From Candidatus Doudnabacteria bacterium (lineage in GTDB: Bacteria > Patescibacteriota > Doudnabacteria > UBA920): DNA of 52,034 nucleotides. The notes beneath the pieces were generated by a model that did not search any database, was not told the origin of the DNA, and saw only the letters and a list, made by a program, of their open reading frames with translations. The DNA lies in contig PLYC01000032.1 of NCBI GenBank assembly GCA_003151625.1, positions 1 to 52,034 on the forward strand, in the 5' to 3' direction. The position numbers and the translations under genes were made by a program. This document shows positions 1-7,977 of this stretch, in pieces. Positions within the stretch are counted from its first letter, which is position 1. Every line of letters starts with the position of its first letter.

Positions 1-26
1 AATTTTGGTCAATTTTGCTCAATTCC
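1..26. repeat. Family F-like spacer repeat, cut by window edge
   Basis: The first bases repeat the word CAATTTTG/CTCAATT twice, as in the right arm of the rpe-rpiB spacer near 17450. It abuts the ybaB stop codon. Only one arm lies in the window, so the palindrome itself cannot be shown. Confidence 0.4.
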
Positions 27-305
27 CTACGACATCATATTTCCAAATTTACTCTGCAGCATTTTTTTGTGTTTCTTAAACAAGTCTTCCAGAGCGGCGC
101 GGATATGGCGGGCAATTTCACTTTTATCGCCGGCAATGTCCGGGCTAACTTCCACGCTTTTAATATTTTGGTTGCCATCCATGGTAATTTTTAGCTTATC
201 GCCGCTGGAATGCCCGCTGACCGTTTCTGTGGCCAGTACGGCCTCAAGCTGTTTGGCCTGCTTGCGCATTTCATTGACATCTTTTAACTTGTCTAACAAT
301 CCCAT
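27..305 (-). CDS. ybaB: YbaB/EbfC family nucleoid-associated protein
   Basis: This is a small DNA-binding protein of the YbaB/EbfC family, which forms dimers that bind and bridge DNA. About 92 residues is close to the usual 100-110. The N-terminal helix (residues 1-25, starting MGLLDKL) and the central strands with 'KITMDGNQNIKSVEVSP' fit the family. I chose the internal ATG at 305 because AAGGAA lies just upstream on the minus strand and the family normally starts at this Met; an upstream start at 323 would add six residues. In many bacteria ybaB lies between dnaX and recR; here dnaX is 22 kb away. Confidence 0.88.
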   Translation of the reverse strand: MGLLDKLKDVNEMRKQAKQLEAVLATETVSGHSSGDKLKITMDGNQNIKSVEVSPDIAGDKSEIARHIRAALEDLFKKHKKMLQSKFGNMMS

Positions 306-425
306 AAAAATTCCTTTTTGCAAACTCTCAAGGATGTACGCGAAAATCTACGCTCAGCATCGGCTTTTGAGTTCCTTAATTGCAAATTATCTGCCTATCG
401 TTAGTAGTATATACTAGGGAGCGAT
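306..425. other. Spacer between FNR-like gene and ybaB
   Basis: This 120-nt spacer holds no gene. It contains scattered words resembling the B family (TACGCG, CTACGC near 336-352) and a plus-strand TATACTA near 409. No convincing palindrome or terminator was seen. Confidence 0.4.
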
Positions 426-1115
426 TTAGGTAAATATTTCCAGTTTGATGTCCGCAATATTTTGACCTTTTTTGAGCAACAAGTCGCGGGCATCTTTAAC
501 CATCTCACTACTGCCGCAAATATAATAGAGGTAGTCTTTATAATATTCATAGGCTACATCCAAATAAGTCGTAACCCTCCCGGTTTCGCCGGGCCAATGC
601 AATTGCGGGCGACTGACAATCGGCGTAAAGGTAAAATTGGGGTAAAGATTGTGTAAGTGGTTGAAGCGGTCAAAATAAAAAATATCGTCTTCGGTAGCCA
701 CTCCGAACAACAAATGGGCTTTGCCCTCGTAACTACGAGCAAGCATGTCAGGAATCATAGAGCAAAAGGGGGCAATACCCACGCCGCCGGCTACAAAAAA
801 AGAATTTTTAGAAAAATTCTCAATGGAAAAAATTCCTGAAGGTCCCCGCATAAACAGTTCCTGTCCAATTTTAGCGCTGCGAAAAAAATCGGAAGCTTCT
901 CCGTTGTCCAGCAGACCAACACAAAACTTTAAAAAACGATTATGGTCAGGCACATTAATAATAGAATACGAGCGCAGAACGCTGCCAATTTTAAACTGCA
1001 TAAACTGCCCGGCCGTAAACCTGGTGCTGATCGGCTCAACCAAATCAACCGTAACTTCCAAGGTACGCATGGTCAAATGTTTAATTTCGGAAATTTTGGT
1101 TTTATACTCTTGCAT
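426..1115 (-). CDS. FAD/NAD-binding oxidoreductase, ferredoxin-NADP reductase-like
   Basis: The protein has the FNR fold: an FAD-binding beta barrel with RSYSI at residues 49-53 (flavin contact) and an NAD(P)-binding half with GGVGIAPF near residue 110 and YYICGS near residue 203. At about 229 residues it is a stand-alone reductase module with no fused ferredoxin or globin domain, so its electron partner is unknown. The start at 1115 is preferred over 1133: GGAG lies at a good distance and the ATG follows the stop codon of the upstream CAP gene by two bases, suggesting translational coupling. The specific substrate cannot be told from the sequence. Confidence 0.82.
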   Translation of the reverse strand: MQEYKTKISEIKHLTMRTLEVTVDLVEPISTRFTAGQFMQFKIGSVLRSYSIINVPDHNRFLKFCVGLLDNGEASDFFRSAKIGQELFMRGPSGIFSIENFSKNSFFVAGGVGIAPFCSMIPDMLARSYEGKAHLLFGVATEDDIFYFDRFNHLHNLYPNFTFTPIVSRPQLHWPGETGRVTTYLDVAYEYYKDYLYYICGSSEMVKDARDLLLKKGQNIADIKLEIFT

Positions 1116-1117
1116 GA

Positions 1118-1975
1118 CTATTGCTCCAAACAAGTATTGTAGGCGTTAACTTCATTGTTATACTGGGTAATCAGCCCTTTAAGGGTTGCTTCTTTTGTAT
1201 TGTAATCATTAACCTCGTTATTAAAGGAATCAACTTTTTGGTTATAGGCATCTTCTGATGCCTGATCAGTCGGAGTAGTAGATTGCAAATAGGCTTTCTG
1301 AGTATTTAAATCAATTTCTTCGGCGGCATTGCTCCCGCGCATGGCCGTTATTTGTGATTGCAAACTGGAACTCACGGTCGGACAATCGGCCGACGGCCTG
1401 CCGAATTCCTGCACAGCCAGCCACGTGGTGTGTCCTTGATAAGTCCCCTTGCCCACTGCTACGCCAATTTCTTGGTATTTGGTGTTTAAAATATTAGCGC
1501 GGTGTCCCGGGCTGTTCATCCACGCTTCGAGCAAGGTCTGGTCGTTGGTAAAATTTCCTAAAGCCAAATTTTCCCCTTCGGAAAGAAAACTGTACTGAAC
1601 TTTTTTTGCCAAATCACCCGGACCCACGCCTTGCGGGTTTACATGTTCAAAATATTGCTGGGCAAACATGTCTTGCAGTTTTAGCGCGGCGGCTTGGTCT
1701 AGCTTAGCGTTTTCCGTCAGTGGCGGCAGTTGTCCATTCTGCGCCCTGTTGATGTTAGTCCAGCTAATTACCCCTGCTTGGGTTAAATTACTGGCTTGGG
1801 GAATAATACTGCCAATAAGGGGAGTCGGGGTAGATATATCCTGCTTTATTTGGTTAACAATCGGGCTGCTGACAAGCTCGGGCAAATTTTGTCTTAATTT
1901 AGAAAGCGCAAAACGATAGTGCCACGCTAATAGAACTAAGGCCACCACCACAATCGCTGCTATTATTTTTTTCAT
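1118..1975 (-). CDS. CAP (SCP/PR-1) domain protein, membrane-anchored
   Basis: Residues 2-16 form a hydrophobic signal anchor after a KK pair, so the bulk is probably outside the membrane. A CAP domain covers about residues 75-200, with the family's EHVNPQG, GENLA and SPGHRANIL segments and conserved His/Glu positions. The C-terminal 80 residues are charged and Asn-rich with heptad-like spacing, probably a coiled coil. CAP proteins are common secreted proteins of unknown activity in Patescibacteria. The start has AAGGAA close upstream. It is followed within two bases by the reductase gene. Confidence 0.85.
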   Translation of the reverse strand: MKKIIAAIVVVALVLLAWHYRFALSKLRQNLPELVSSPIVNQIKQDISTPTPLIGSIIPQASNLTQAGVISWTNINRAQNGQLPPLTENAKLDQAAALKLQDMFAQQYFEHVNPQGVGPGDLAKKVQYSFLSEGENLALGNFTNDQTLLEAWMNSPGHRANILNTKYQEIGVAVGKGTYQGHTTWLAVQEFGRPSADCPTVSSSLQSQITAMRGSNAAEEIDLNTQKAYLQSTTPTDQASEDAYNQKVDSFNNEVNDYNTKEATLKGLITQYNNEVNAYNTCLEQ

Positions 1976-1997
1976 ACGTTCCTTTGTCCAAAAATCG

Positions 1998-2405
1998 TTA
2001 AATTTTTAAACCCTTCTTTTTAAGCCAGACAATAAGCTTACTCGGAACCTGCGTGGTTGAAAGCCGGCCCTGCCGGACCAACGCAAGGTCGTTAAATAGT
2101 CCGGAAGCTTTTATTTCTTTGAGCGTTATAAAGGGCTCGGGGAACCTTTTGATAAATTTAAAATCAACTAGCCAGGAACGCTCATCAGTATAGTCCATGC
2201 GGTTATCGGCAACCACTTCGGCCAGTCCCCGTATGGTACCTTGTCCTTGCGAGTGATATATAAGAACCTTGTCGCCTTTTTTCATTAATTTAATGGCTTT
2301 AACGGCCTGGGGATTGCGAATGCCATTCCAAACTGTTTTCTTTTCTTTTTCCAAGTCGTCTATAGAATAGGTACTAGGGTCTGTTTTTGCTAAAAAGTAA
2401 TTCAT
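1998..2405 (-). CDS. EVE domain protein
   Basis: The protein is a single EVE (PUA-like) domain of about 135 residues: MNYFLAKTDPSTYSIDDL at the N terminus, WNGIRNPQA near residue 30, and 'GDKVLIYHSQ' in the core are typical. EVE domains bind modified nucleobases in DNA or RNA. The ATG at 2405 overlaps the stop of the HD gene in an ATGA, with GAAGGAA before it, so the pair is probably translated together. An earlier start at 2420 is possible but less likely. Confidence 0.88.
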   Translation of the reverse strand: MNYFLAKTDPSTYSIDDLEKEKKTVWNGIRNPQAVKAIKLMKKGDKVLIYHSQGQGTIRGLAEVVADNRMDYTDERSWLVDFKFIKRFPEPFITLKEIKASGLFNDLALVRQGRLSTTQVPSKLIVWLKKKGLKI

Positions 2406-3058
2406 TTTTTTCCTTCCCATTCGTCGTAGAATTCCCGTAAAAAAATTTCCATAACCGCGTGCCGGTGAGCGGCAATCTTTTTGCCAGTTTTGGTATTCAT
2501 GCGGTCTTTGAGCCGCAGTAATTTTTCGTAAAAGTGATGCGTTGCCGCAGCCTCGTGACTTTTATATTGGTCAAACGTTTTGTGCACCCGAGGTTTGAGA
2601 CCGGGAATATGAGCAGAAATATGGTGAGCGCCGGCATAGACAAAATTGCGCATTATCCCAATAGCCCCCATGGCGTCTAAGCGGTCGGCGTCCTGAACAA
2701 TTTTTCCTTCCAAAGATTCCATAGTCTCCCGCACATGGCTGCCTTTATAAGAAACATGTTTAACAATATGACTAACTTTTTCTATAGTCATCACGGGTAC
2801 ATGCTGTTTCTTTAAAAGCCGCTTTGCCTCCCGCGGGCCGGCATCTAAACTGCCATTATGAAATTTCCAATCGGCAATGTCGTGCAAAAGAGCTCCAAGC
2901 TCGACAATAAACAGGTCTGCTCCTGTTTCCTTTTTTGCCAAAACTTTTGCCATCTTCCAGACTCGTTCTATATGGAACCAGTCGTGGCCTGTCCCTTCAT
3001 GTTCAAATTTACCCCGGACATGAGCGGAAATATTTTTGATGATTGCTGGTTTGTTCAT
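2402..3058 (-). CDS. HD-domain phosphohydrolase, YedJ-like
   Basis: This is an HD superfamily metal-dependent phosphohydrolase of about 218 residues. Metal-binding residues are visible as HDWFH (residues 25-29), the HD doublet at residues 59-60 in ALLHDIADWK, and the late Asp in VQDADRLDAMG near residue 128. The pattern fits the YedJ/RelA-type uncharacterised group; the substrate, probably a nucleotide or phosphate ester, is unknown. It overlaps both neighbours by four bases (ATGA), forming a tight three-gene unit with the EVE gene and the small secreted protein gene. Confidence 0.85.
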   Translation of the reverse strand: MNKPAIIKNISAHVRGKFEHEGTGHDWFHIERVWKMAKVLAKKETGADLFIVELGALLHDIADWKFHNGSLDAGPREAKRLLKKQHVPVMTIEKVSHIVKHVSYKGSHVRETMESLEGKIVQDADRLDAMGAIGIMRNFVYAGAHHISAHIPGLKPRVHKTFDQYKSHEAAATHHFYEKLLRLKDRMNTKTGKKIAAHRHAVMEIFLREFYDEWEGKK

Positions 3059-3315
3059 GGGCTGGTCGTGGCGCTATGTTGCTGAGGATGGATGGGATCG
3101 TAGATTTGGCTTTGGACAAAATATTTACCGTTTGGCAATGTGCACTGCGGCGGATAGCTTTGCATGACCGGGTACCCCGCCTGGACGCATTGGTCGTAGG
3201 TGGTAATGGAAGCTGTTGGGTCAGGCTTTTTTGCGGCAGGACGTAATAGATAGGCAACAATTACAAACAAAACAACCAGAAATAGTAAGAATGACCAATA
3301 ATTTTTTGGGTGCAT
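3055..3315 (-). CDS. Small membrane-anchored protein with YPxxC motif
   Basis: The 86-residue protein starts with a membrane segment (about residues 8-25, ending in RPAAKK) followed by a short outside domain with TYDQCVQAGYPVMQSYPPQC and PNGKYF. I recognise this Cys-containing 'C-x-AGYPVxxSYPxxC-x-PxGKxF' pattern as frequent in small Patescibacteria proteins, but no function is known to me. The two cysteines could form a disulfide. Its first 55 bases overlap the 3' end of the truncated recJ reading frame. Confidence 0.7.
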   Translation of the reverse strand: MHPKNYWSFLLFLVVLFVIVAYLLRPAAKKPDPTASITTYDQCVQAGYPVMQSYPPQCTLPNGKYFVQSQIYDPIHPQQHSATTSP

Positions 3316-3368
3316 AAGATAAATTTATAATCAAATGGTATTTCTGGGGGTTCTGCCCCGAATATTCC

Positions 3369-3466
3369 ATCCCGACCGACGAGTGCAGCCGAGGAGCGGG
3401 GGGGTCCCTTATCTTCCAGATTTAAGGGATTCCTCGACTCGGATGCTACTGCTCGGAATGACACAG
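3369..3466 (-). repeat. Family R repeat (TGTCATTCCGAG) inside recJ
   Basis: On the minus strand it begins TGTGTCATTCCGAGC, has GAGGAATCCCTTAA as inner left arm and AAGGGA as inner right arm, and ends GGTCGGGATGGAAT. A longer copy is at 17908-18034. RecJ homology ends at its edge. Confidence 0.85.
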
Positions 3467-4044
3467 TAGATTGGACTCTTTCTTTTTTCGATAAAATCCC
3501 GCAAGCCAATTTAAACGCCACACCCACCCCCGTAATTTCTCTATAGGGATAATTGTCATTCGGATTTTTAGGGTTAATAAGCGCATAAGCCTTTGGCGCC
3601 TCGCCGATTATTTCGTGGTGGTCGGTGATAATTAAATCTATATTATTTGCTGCGCAAAATTCCGCCGCGTCCACGGAATTGGTGCCGCAATCTACGGTGA
3701 TGATTATTTTCGCGCCGTCGTCGCGAATCTTTTCCAGCGCCTCGATGTTAACTCCGTAACCTTCGGTAAATCTGTCCGGAATGTATGTTGCCGCGTCCAC
3801 TCCCAAATATTTAAAGGTCTGCCCAAGCACGGCGTTAGCCGTAATCGCGTCGGCGTCATAGTCGCCGTAAATACAAATTTTTTGATTTTGTTCAATCGCT
3901 TCCCAAATTCTCCCCACCGCCTTTTCCATATCCTTAAACAAAAAAGGGCTGTGCAAATTTTCGTATTTCGGCTCCAAAAAACCCTCTATCTCATTTTTCT
4001 CCACCAACCCGCGGTTAAAAAGCAGCTGTGCGAGTAAAACATAG

Positions 4045-4115
4045 CCCCCCTCTTCCCCCTTGTCCGTCGAAACTTTAGCGAAGGCGGATGGGAGAAGGCC
4101 GGGGTGAGGGTTCAA
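4045..4115 (-). repeat. Family K palindrome with nested Q word, in frame in recJ
   Basis: On the minus strand the outer arms are CCCTCACCCCGGCCTTCTCCC-like and GGGGGAAGAGGGGGGC, as in the repeats flanking the DUF559 gene. Nested between them is CCGCCTTCGCTAAAG...ACGGACAAG, a family Q-like piece. The insert reads NPHPGLLPSAFAKVSTDKG in RecJ, between the N-terminal strand and QLLFNRG, and adds roughly 25 residues without breaking the frame. Confidence 0.7.
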
Positions 4116-4373
4116 TGATAACGAGCTGATAATATCCCCGCGGACATTTTCCGGCATCTTCGGTTTTAATTTCCAAATTTTTGCCATACTCTTTATTTCA
4201 AATATCACTCTGTATCTACCTGGCACAACAGGCCTCTTTGGTTGCCTATAAACGGACACCAACGGCTCAACGAGCCGAGGCGGATGTGCAGACTACACTC
4301 ATTCTATCAGCTCTTCGAAAATAAAAAAAGCGAGCTGATCTTACAAGCTCGATTTCAACATTCAATAAATACC

Positions 4374-4437
4374 TTTTGCATTATCGTACCAGCCTGCCCT
4401 CCGTAGCCTTGGCGAAGGAGGGTACACTAATGCAAAA
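4374..4437. repeat. Nested hairpin with family Q core downstream of gpmI
   Basis: Outer arms of 17 nt (TTTTGCATTATCGTACC and its near complement, 15 of 17) enclose an inner CCCTCC/GGAGGG stem whose loop holds the Q word GTAGCCTTGGCGA. It lies after the gpmI stop and could also end its transcript. The rest of the 4188-4449 spacer shows a second short hairpin around 4330-4352 (AGCGAGCT/AAGCTCG) and no gene. Confidence 0.65.
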
Positions 4438-4449
4438 AACAAACTAATA

Positions 4450-6069
4450 TTAATGTTTTACCGGCACCTCGTCTATTAATTCTAGCAGGCTTATGCCGGT
4501 CATTTCTGCGGGTTTTGGAATGGCAAAAAAATCTAAAATAGTCGGCGCAACATCGGAAATTACGCCGGCCGGGACGCGAGCGGACAAAAAAGAATAATCG
4601 CGGCCCATGGGTTTGGAAAATTTAAATTCATTGGCCACAAACAACAGCGGCACGGGATTGGTGGTGTGGTCTTTGTCTATGTCGCCGGTTTTGGTGTTTA
4701 TCATCTGCTCTATATTGCCGTGGTCAGCCGTAATTATTAAGGCGGCATCCGACATTAGGCACGCGTCCATAATTCTTTTTAAACACCCGTCAATAAACTC
4801 CACGGCTTCAATACCGGCCGGCAGACTGCCGGTATGTCCGACCATGTCCGTGTTGGCAAAATTGGCCACAAAAAAATTTATGTCGGTGGATGTTATATTT
4901 TCGGTTAACACATCGGTTAATTTTTCCGCGGACATTTGGGGATGATCTACGTAATTGCGAGCGTTGTTTTCCGGACTGGTAACAATAACCCTCTCCTCGC
5001 CCGGATATTTCTCGGTTTTGCGGCAATTAAAAAATGCCGTAACATGCGCGTACTTTTCACTCTCCGCAATATGAAACTGCGTTAAACCCTTGGCGGAAAT
5101 AACTTCGGCCAAATTATTTTTTAGGCTTAACGGAGCAAAGGCAACTTTAGTTGGTAATTCGGGAGAGTACTCGGTCATAGTGGCAAAATATATATTTTGC
5201 AAAGGATGCGGGCGCAATTCTTCCGGCAACTTTTCGGGCTGGACAAAAGCCTGGGACAGCTGCAGCGCCCGGTCGGACCGGAAGTTAATAAAAATCACCG
5301 CATCGTTGTCGGAAATTTTGCCTACCGGTTGGCCTTCGTCGTTTAAAATAACCGTTGGCTTTATCATTTCATCAAAAATCTGCGCCTCATAGCTGTTTTT
5401 TATGGCTTCATCGGCGGTGTGCGCCGTTTCGCCCTTACCTTCCACTAAGGCCTCATAAGTCATTAATGTTTGGCCAAAATGGCCGCCGCGATCCATGGCG
5501 TAAAAACGCCCGGTCACCGTGGCCATCTTGCCCACTCCGGCGCGGCCAATTCTTTCGTAAAGTATTTTTAAGGTTTCCGGCGCGATTTTTTGGTCGGTAT
5601 CGCGGCCGTCGGTAAACATATGAATATAAACTTTATTCTGACCCAGGTCCGCAGCCATAGAAAGCAAGGCGTACAAATGTTCGTCAAAACTATGCACGCC
5701 GCCGGGACTAATAAGCCCCATTAAATGCAAAGCGGAATGATTTTTAACGGCATGGTTAATGGCTTCCAAAAAAACAGGATTTTTAAAAAACTCCCCATTT
5801 TGGATGCTGGCGGTTATGCGTGGCAAATCCTGGCCGACAATACGGCCGGCGCCCAGGTTTAAGTGACCAACTTCGCTGTTGCCCATTTCTCCCCACGGCA
5901 AACCAACCAAAGGGCCGGAGGCCTGCAAGGTCAACGAAGGAAAATTGCTGACAATAAAATTTAAATTCGGCGTTCTGGCGCGCGCAATAGCGTTGCCGTG
6001 GCTGTCCGGCGCCACGCCAAAACCGTCGAGGATTACCAAAGCTACCTTTTTGTATGTTTTGTGTTGCAT
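4450..6069 (-). CDS. gpmI: 2,3-bisphosphoglycerate-independent phosphoglycerate mutase
   Basis: It interconverts 3- and 2-phosphoglycerate in lower glycolysis using two Mn ions. The 539-residue length is normal (510-550). The catalytic serine lies in MGNSEVGH, and metal-binding segments ILDGFG (N terminus), HMFTDGRDT, HVTAFFN and ADHGN are present. Eno follows upstream on the same strand with a 52-nt spacer built from TATAAGTC words, so the two glycolytic genes are probably cotranscribed. Confidence 0.97.
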   Translation of the reverse strand: MQHKTYKKVALVILDGFGVAPDSHGNAIARARTPNLNFIVSNFPSLTLQASGPLVGLPWGEMGNSEVGHLNLGAGRIVGQDLPRITASIQNGEFFKNPVFLEAINHAVKNHSALHLMGLISPGGVHSFDEHLYALLSMAADLGQNKVYIHMFTDGRDTDQKIAPETLKILYERIGRAGVGKMATVTGRFYAMDRGGHFGQTLMTYEALVEGKGETAHTADEAIKNSYEAQIFDEMIKPTVILNDEGQPVGKISDNDAVIFINFRSDRALQLSQAFVQPEKLPEELRPHPLQNIYFATMTEYSPELPTKVAFAPLSLKNNLAEVISAKGLTQFHIAESEKYAHVTAFFNCRKTEKYPGEERVIVTSPENNARNYVDHPQMSAEKLTDVLTENITSTDINFFVANFANTDMVGHTGSLPAGIEAVEFIDGCLKRIMDACLMSDAALIITADHGNIEQMINTKTGDIDKDHTTNPVPLLFVANEFKFSKPMGRDYSFLSARVPAGVISDVAPTILDFFAIPKPAEMTGISLLELIDEVPVKH

Positions 6070-6121
6070 TTATATATCCTATAAGTCTTATACGTCTTAT
6101 AAGTCCTATTTTAACTTTCTT
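6070..6121. repeat. TATAAGTC word repeat in the eno-gpmI spacer
   Basis: The spacer contains CCTATAAGTCTTATACG followed by TCTTATAAGTCCTAT, that is, iterated TTATAAGTC/GACTTATA words reading partly as a palindrome. It resembles the word-built spacer palindromes of the ribosomal operon but is shorter. Confidence 0.55.
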
Positions 6122-7411
6122 TTATTTGTCTAATTGATTTTCTATTTCGAGCAGGCGATTGTATTTGGCCAGTCTCTCCCCCCGCGACGGCGCGCCGGTT
6201 TTTATGTAGTCCGCATTGGTGGCTACGGCCAAATCCGCAATAAACGAATCGCACGTTTCTCCACTGCGATGAGAAATAACAATTTTGTAATTATTTTTCT
6301 GTGAAAGCTTTATGGCTTCTATTGTTTCCGTCAGCGTCCCAATTTGATTTACTTTAATTAATACCGCGTTGGCGATTTTTTGGGTAATACCCATTTGAAT
6401 TCTGGCTGGATTTGTAACAAAAATGTCGTCACCTATGAGCAAAGTTTTGTCGCCCAAATTCTGGGTTAAAAATTTCCAGCCTAAAAAGTCGTCCTGCGCA
6501 CAACCATCTTCTATTACCATAAGCGGATATTTGGCCAGCCACTTTTTGTATACTTGATAGACATTGGAAGGTGTAGCGGAAATTTTGGAAGCTTTAAATT
6601 CGTAAACTCCTTTTTTCTCGTTAAAGAATTCACTGGACGCCGCGTCTAGACCCAATGCAAAATCTGTCCCTAATTTATATTTTGCCGATTTTATTACCGT
6701 TTCCAATTGTTTAAAAGCGTCTTCGTTGGAAGAAAGTTTTGGCGCGAATCCGCCTTCATCACCGACCGATGTGGCAAAACCTTTAGACGCTAATTGTGAT
6801 TTTAAAGCATGGAAAACTTCCGCAGCCATTCTTAATTTATTGGCAAAATTTCCTAAAAGCGGAATAAGAAAAAATTCCTGTATATCCAGCCCACTGTCCG
6901 CGTGCACACCGCCGTTTATAACGTTAAAGAATGGCGTGGGCAGATGTTTTATTTCATAGCCGTATAAATTGGCCAAATATTGGTAAAGCTCCTTTTTCTG
7001 GCTTTTTGCCGCCAGCCTGGCCGCGGCTAAGGAAACCGACAGTATTGCGTTGGCGCCTAATTTTGCCTTATTGGCCGTGCCGTCCAGCTCTAACATTGTT
7101 CGGTCAATTTTTTCCTGGTCCGCGGCAGATATCCCCTTTATTGCCTTAAAAATCTTCTCATTGACGTTCTTGCAGGCCTTAAGTACCCCTTTTCCCCCAT
7201 AGCGCTTTTTATCCCCATCTCTCAACTCCAAAGCCTCATGCACGCCCGTTGAAGCCCCACTGGGCACGCTGGCCGTTGCCGAAATATCGTTTGACCACAC
7301 AGTAGTTTGCACAGTCGGGTTTCCGCGGCTATCCAGAACCTCTAAAGCTTGAACTTTGGTTATTTTTCCCGCGGAGCGGGATCCCGCTCCGCGGGACATG
7401 GCGTTATCCAT
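6122..7411 (-). CDS. eno: Enolase with palindrome-encoded insert near the N terminus
   Basis: Enolase dehydrates 2-phosphoglycerate to phosphoenolpyruvate. Family signatures are present: EVLDSRGNPTV, SGASTGVHEALELRD, GVHADSGLDIQEF, VGDEGGFAP, VIEDGCAQDD, LIGDDIFVTN and ISHRSGET. A 30-bp palindrome lies at 7367-7396, right after a Met codon, adding SRGAGSRSAG before KITKVQALEVLDSRG. Possible starts are the ATGs at 7411 and 7399; the ATGs at 7444 and 7468 lie at or before the likely transcription start given the -10 box at 7445-7450. I chose 7411 because of a weak AAGA upstream, without certainty. Confidence 0.95.
   Translation of the reverse strand: MDNAMSRGAGSRSAGKITKVQALEVLDSRGNPTVQTTVWSNDISATASVPSGASTGVHEALELRDGDKKRYGGKGVLKACKNVNEKIFKAIKGISAADQEKIDRTMLELDGTANKAKLGANAILSVSLAAARLAAKSQKKELYQYLANLYGYEIKHLPTPFFNVINGGVHADSGLDIQEFFLIPLLGNFANKLRMAAEVFHALKSQLASKGFATSVGDEGGFAPKLSSNEDAFKQLETVIKSAKYKLGTDFALGLDAASSEFFNEKKGVYEFKASKISATPSNVYQVYKKWLAKYPLMVIEDGCAQDDFLGWKFLTQNLGDKTLLIGDDIFVTNPARIQMGITQKIANAVLIKVNQIGTLTETIEAIKLSQKNNYKIVISHRSGETCDSFIADLAVATNADYIKTGAPSRGERLAKYNRLLEIENQLDK
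7367..7396. repeat. 30-bp family P palindrome in eno
   Basis: It is a perfect palindrome, half-site TCCCGCGGAGCGGGA, centred on GGGATCCC. It equals ten codons and begins directly after an ATG. Its relatives are at 36171-36200 (rplF) and 43254-43283 (rplD). Confidence 0.95.
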
Positions 7412-7444
7412 ATTTTGATGTCTTAATTCATTTTTACTACCCAT

Positions 7445-7450
7445 ATTATA
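7445..7450 (-). promoter_or_regulatory. Extended -10 box of eno
   Basis: The minus strand reads TTGTGCTATAATA, an extended -10 (TGC-TATAAT). The dnaX promoter has the same 13 bases. No clear -35 box is visible 17 nt upstream. Confidence 0.6.
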
Positions 7451-7484
7451 GCACAAAAACGCCTGCAAAACGTCTGTTAGGCTA

Positions 7485-7514
7485 TTGACCTAATAGCCTA
7501 GTTTATGATATATT
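7485..7514 (+). promoter_or_regulatory. Sigma-70 promoter of the plus-strand membrane gene
   Basis: TTGACC at 7485-7490 and TATATT at 7509-7514 are separated by 18 nt. The predicted start near 7521 leaves a leader of about 17 nt containing GGGGGAA. Confidence 0.7.
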
Positions 7515-7537
7515 TTAATGTTTGGGGGAACAATAGT

Positions 7538-7852
7538 ATGGAGACTCAAGCGTTTGAAAGAGTGGCGGCCGGTTATGCCTTCTTCTTTGTAGTCATCGCC
7601 TTTTTGGTAGTTTTCCTCAAGATCAAACCCGAGGCCGATGTCAACATAGGCGGCACCCCGGTCAATCGCCACCCGCTTTTCCGGCTTGTGATGGGAAGCA
7701 TTGCTTTCGGCGCCACTTTGGTGCAAGTATTTATGGCCGGGCACATCCGCGAACCCGGGATTATAATCTTAGCGACCCTCTCGGCAATCGCCTGCTGGTT
7801 AATCTGGTTATCCGCCTTTAGTCGTTTAATTAAAGACGAGTTGGGCGGCTAA
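7538..7852 (+). CDS. Small membrane protein, three predicted segments
   Basis: The 104-residue protein begins METQAFERV and has three hydrophobic stretches, about residues 10-30, 50-70 and 76-96, with a short polar loop (KIKPEADVNIGGTP) between the first two. I do not recognise a family. The ATG at 7538 is preferred because GGGGG lies 9 nt before it and the promoter leaves no room for the earlier ATG. It is one of only four plus-strand genes here, all membrane proteins with strong promoters; it is transcribed divergently from eno. Confidence 0.75.
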   Translation: METQAFERVAAGYAFFFVVIAFLVVFLKIKPEADVNIGGTPVNRHPLFRLVMGSIAFGATLVQVFMAGHIREPGIIILATLSAIACWLIWLSAFSRLIKDELGG

Positions 7853-7893
7853 CTGCCTCATCACGGAGACTTGAGCACGCCTGCCATCTGCCC

Positions 7894-7956
7894 AGCGCCC
7901 TTTTCTATCATCCGCCTTCCAGCGGACTTCGACAGAACTGCGGCGCTTTTCTTTTT
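7894..7956 (+). terminator. Probable terminator after the plus-strand membrane gene
   Basis: AGCGCC (7894-7899) pairs with GGCGCT (7942-7947), followed by TTTTCTTTTT. The loop contains a second small stem TCCGC/GCGGA. The long loop makes it a moderate candidate. Confidence 0.45.
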
Positions 7957-7977
7957 AAAATATATTTTTCAATACTA

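Larger units (their letters stand above)
3261..4187 (-). pseudogene. recJ: Truncated recJ (ssDNA exonuclease), N-terminal DHH part only
   Basis: RecJ is a 5'-3' single-strand exonuclease. The DHH domain is clear: GDYDADA (motif I), the TVDCGT segment and TDHHE (motif III), and the GVGVAFKLA segment. Homology then stops, and the frame runs into a family R repeat (3369-3466) and ends after some 50 unrelated residues. The second half (DHHA1 and OB-fold, more than 200 residues) is missing. The N-terminal part also carries an in-frame family K insert (about 4045-4115). The ATG at 4187 gives the usual MxKIWKLKP start. It may be a true pseudogene or a misassembly at a repeat. Confidence 0.75.

Noticed and set aside
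7490-7744. Minus-strand 84-codon frame opposite the plus-strand membrane gene
   Set aside because: The plus-strand frame has a promoter, a strong Shine-Dalgarno and hydrophobic helices; the minus frame has none and no family resemblance.
7853-7977. GCGGACTTCGACAG near 7921 compared with family Q/K nested words
   Set aside because: Only short words match and no complete palindrome is present, so it was left as the loop of a terminator candidate.
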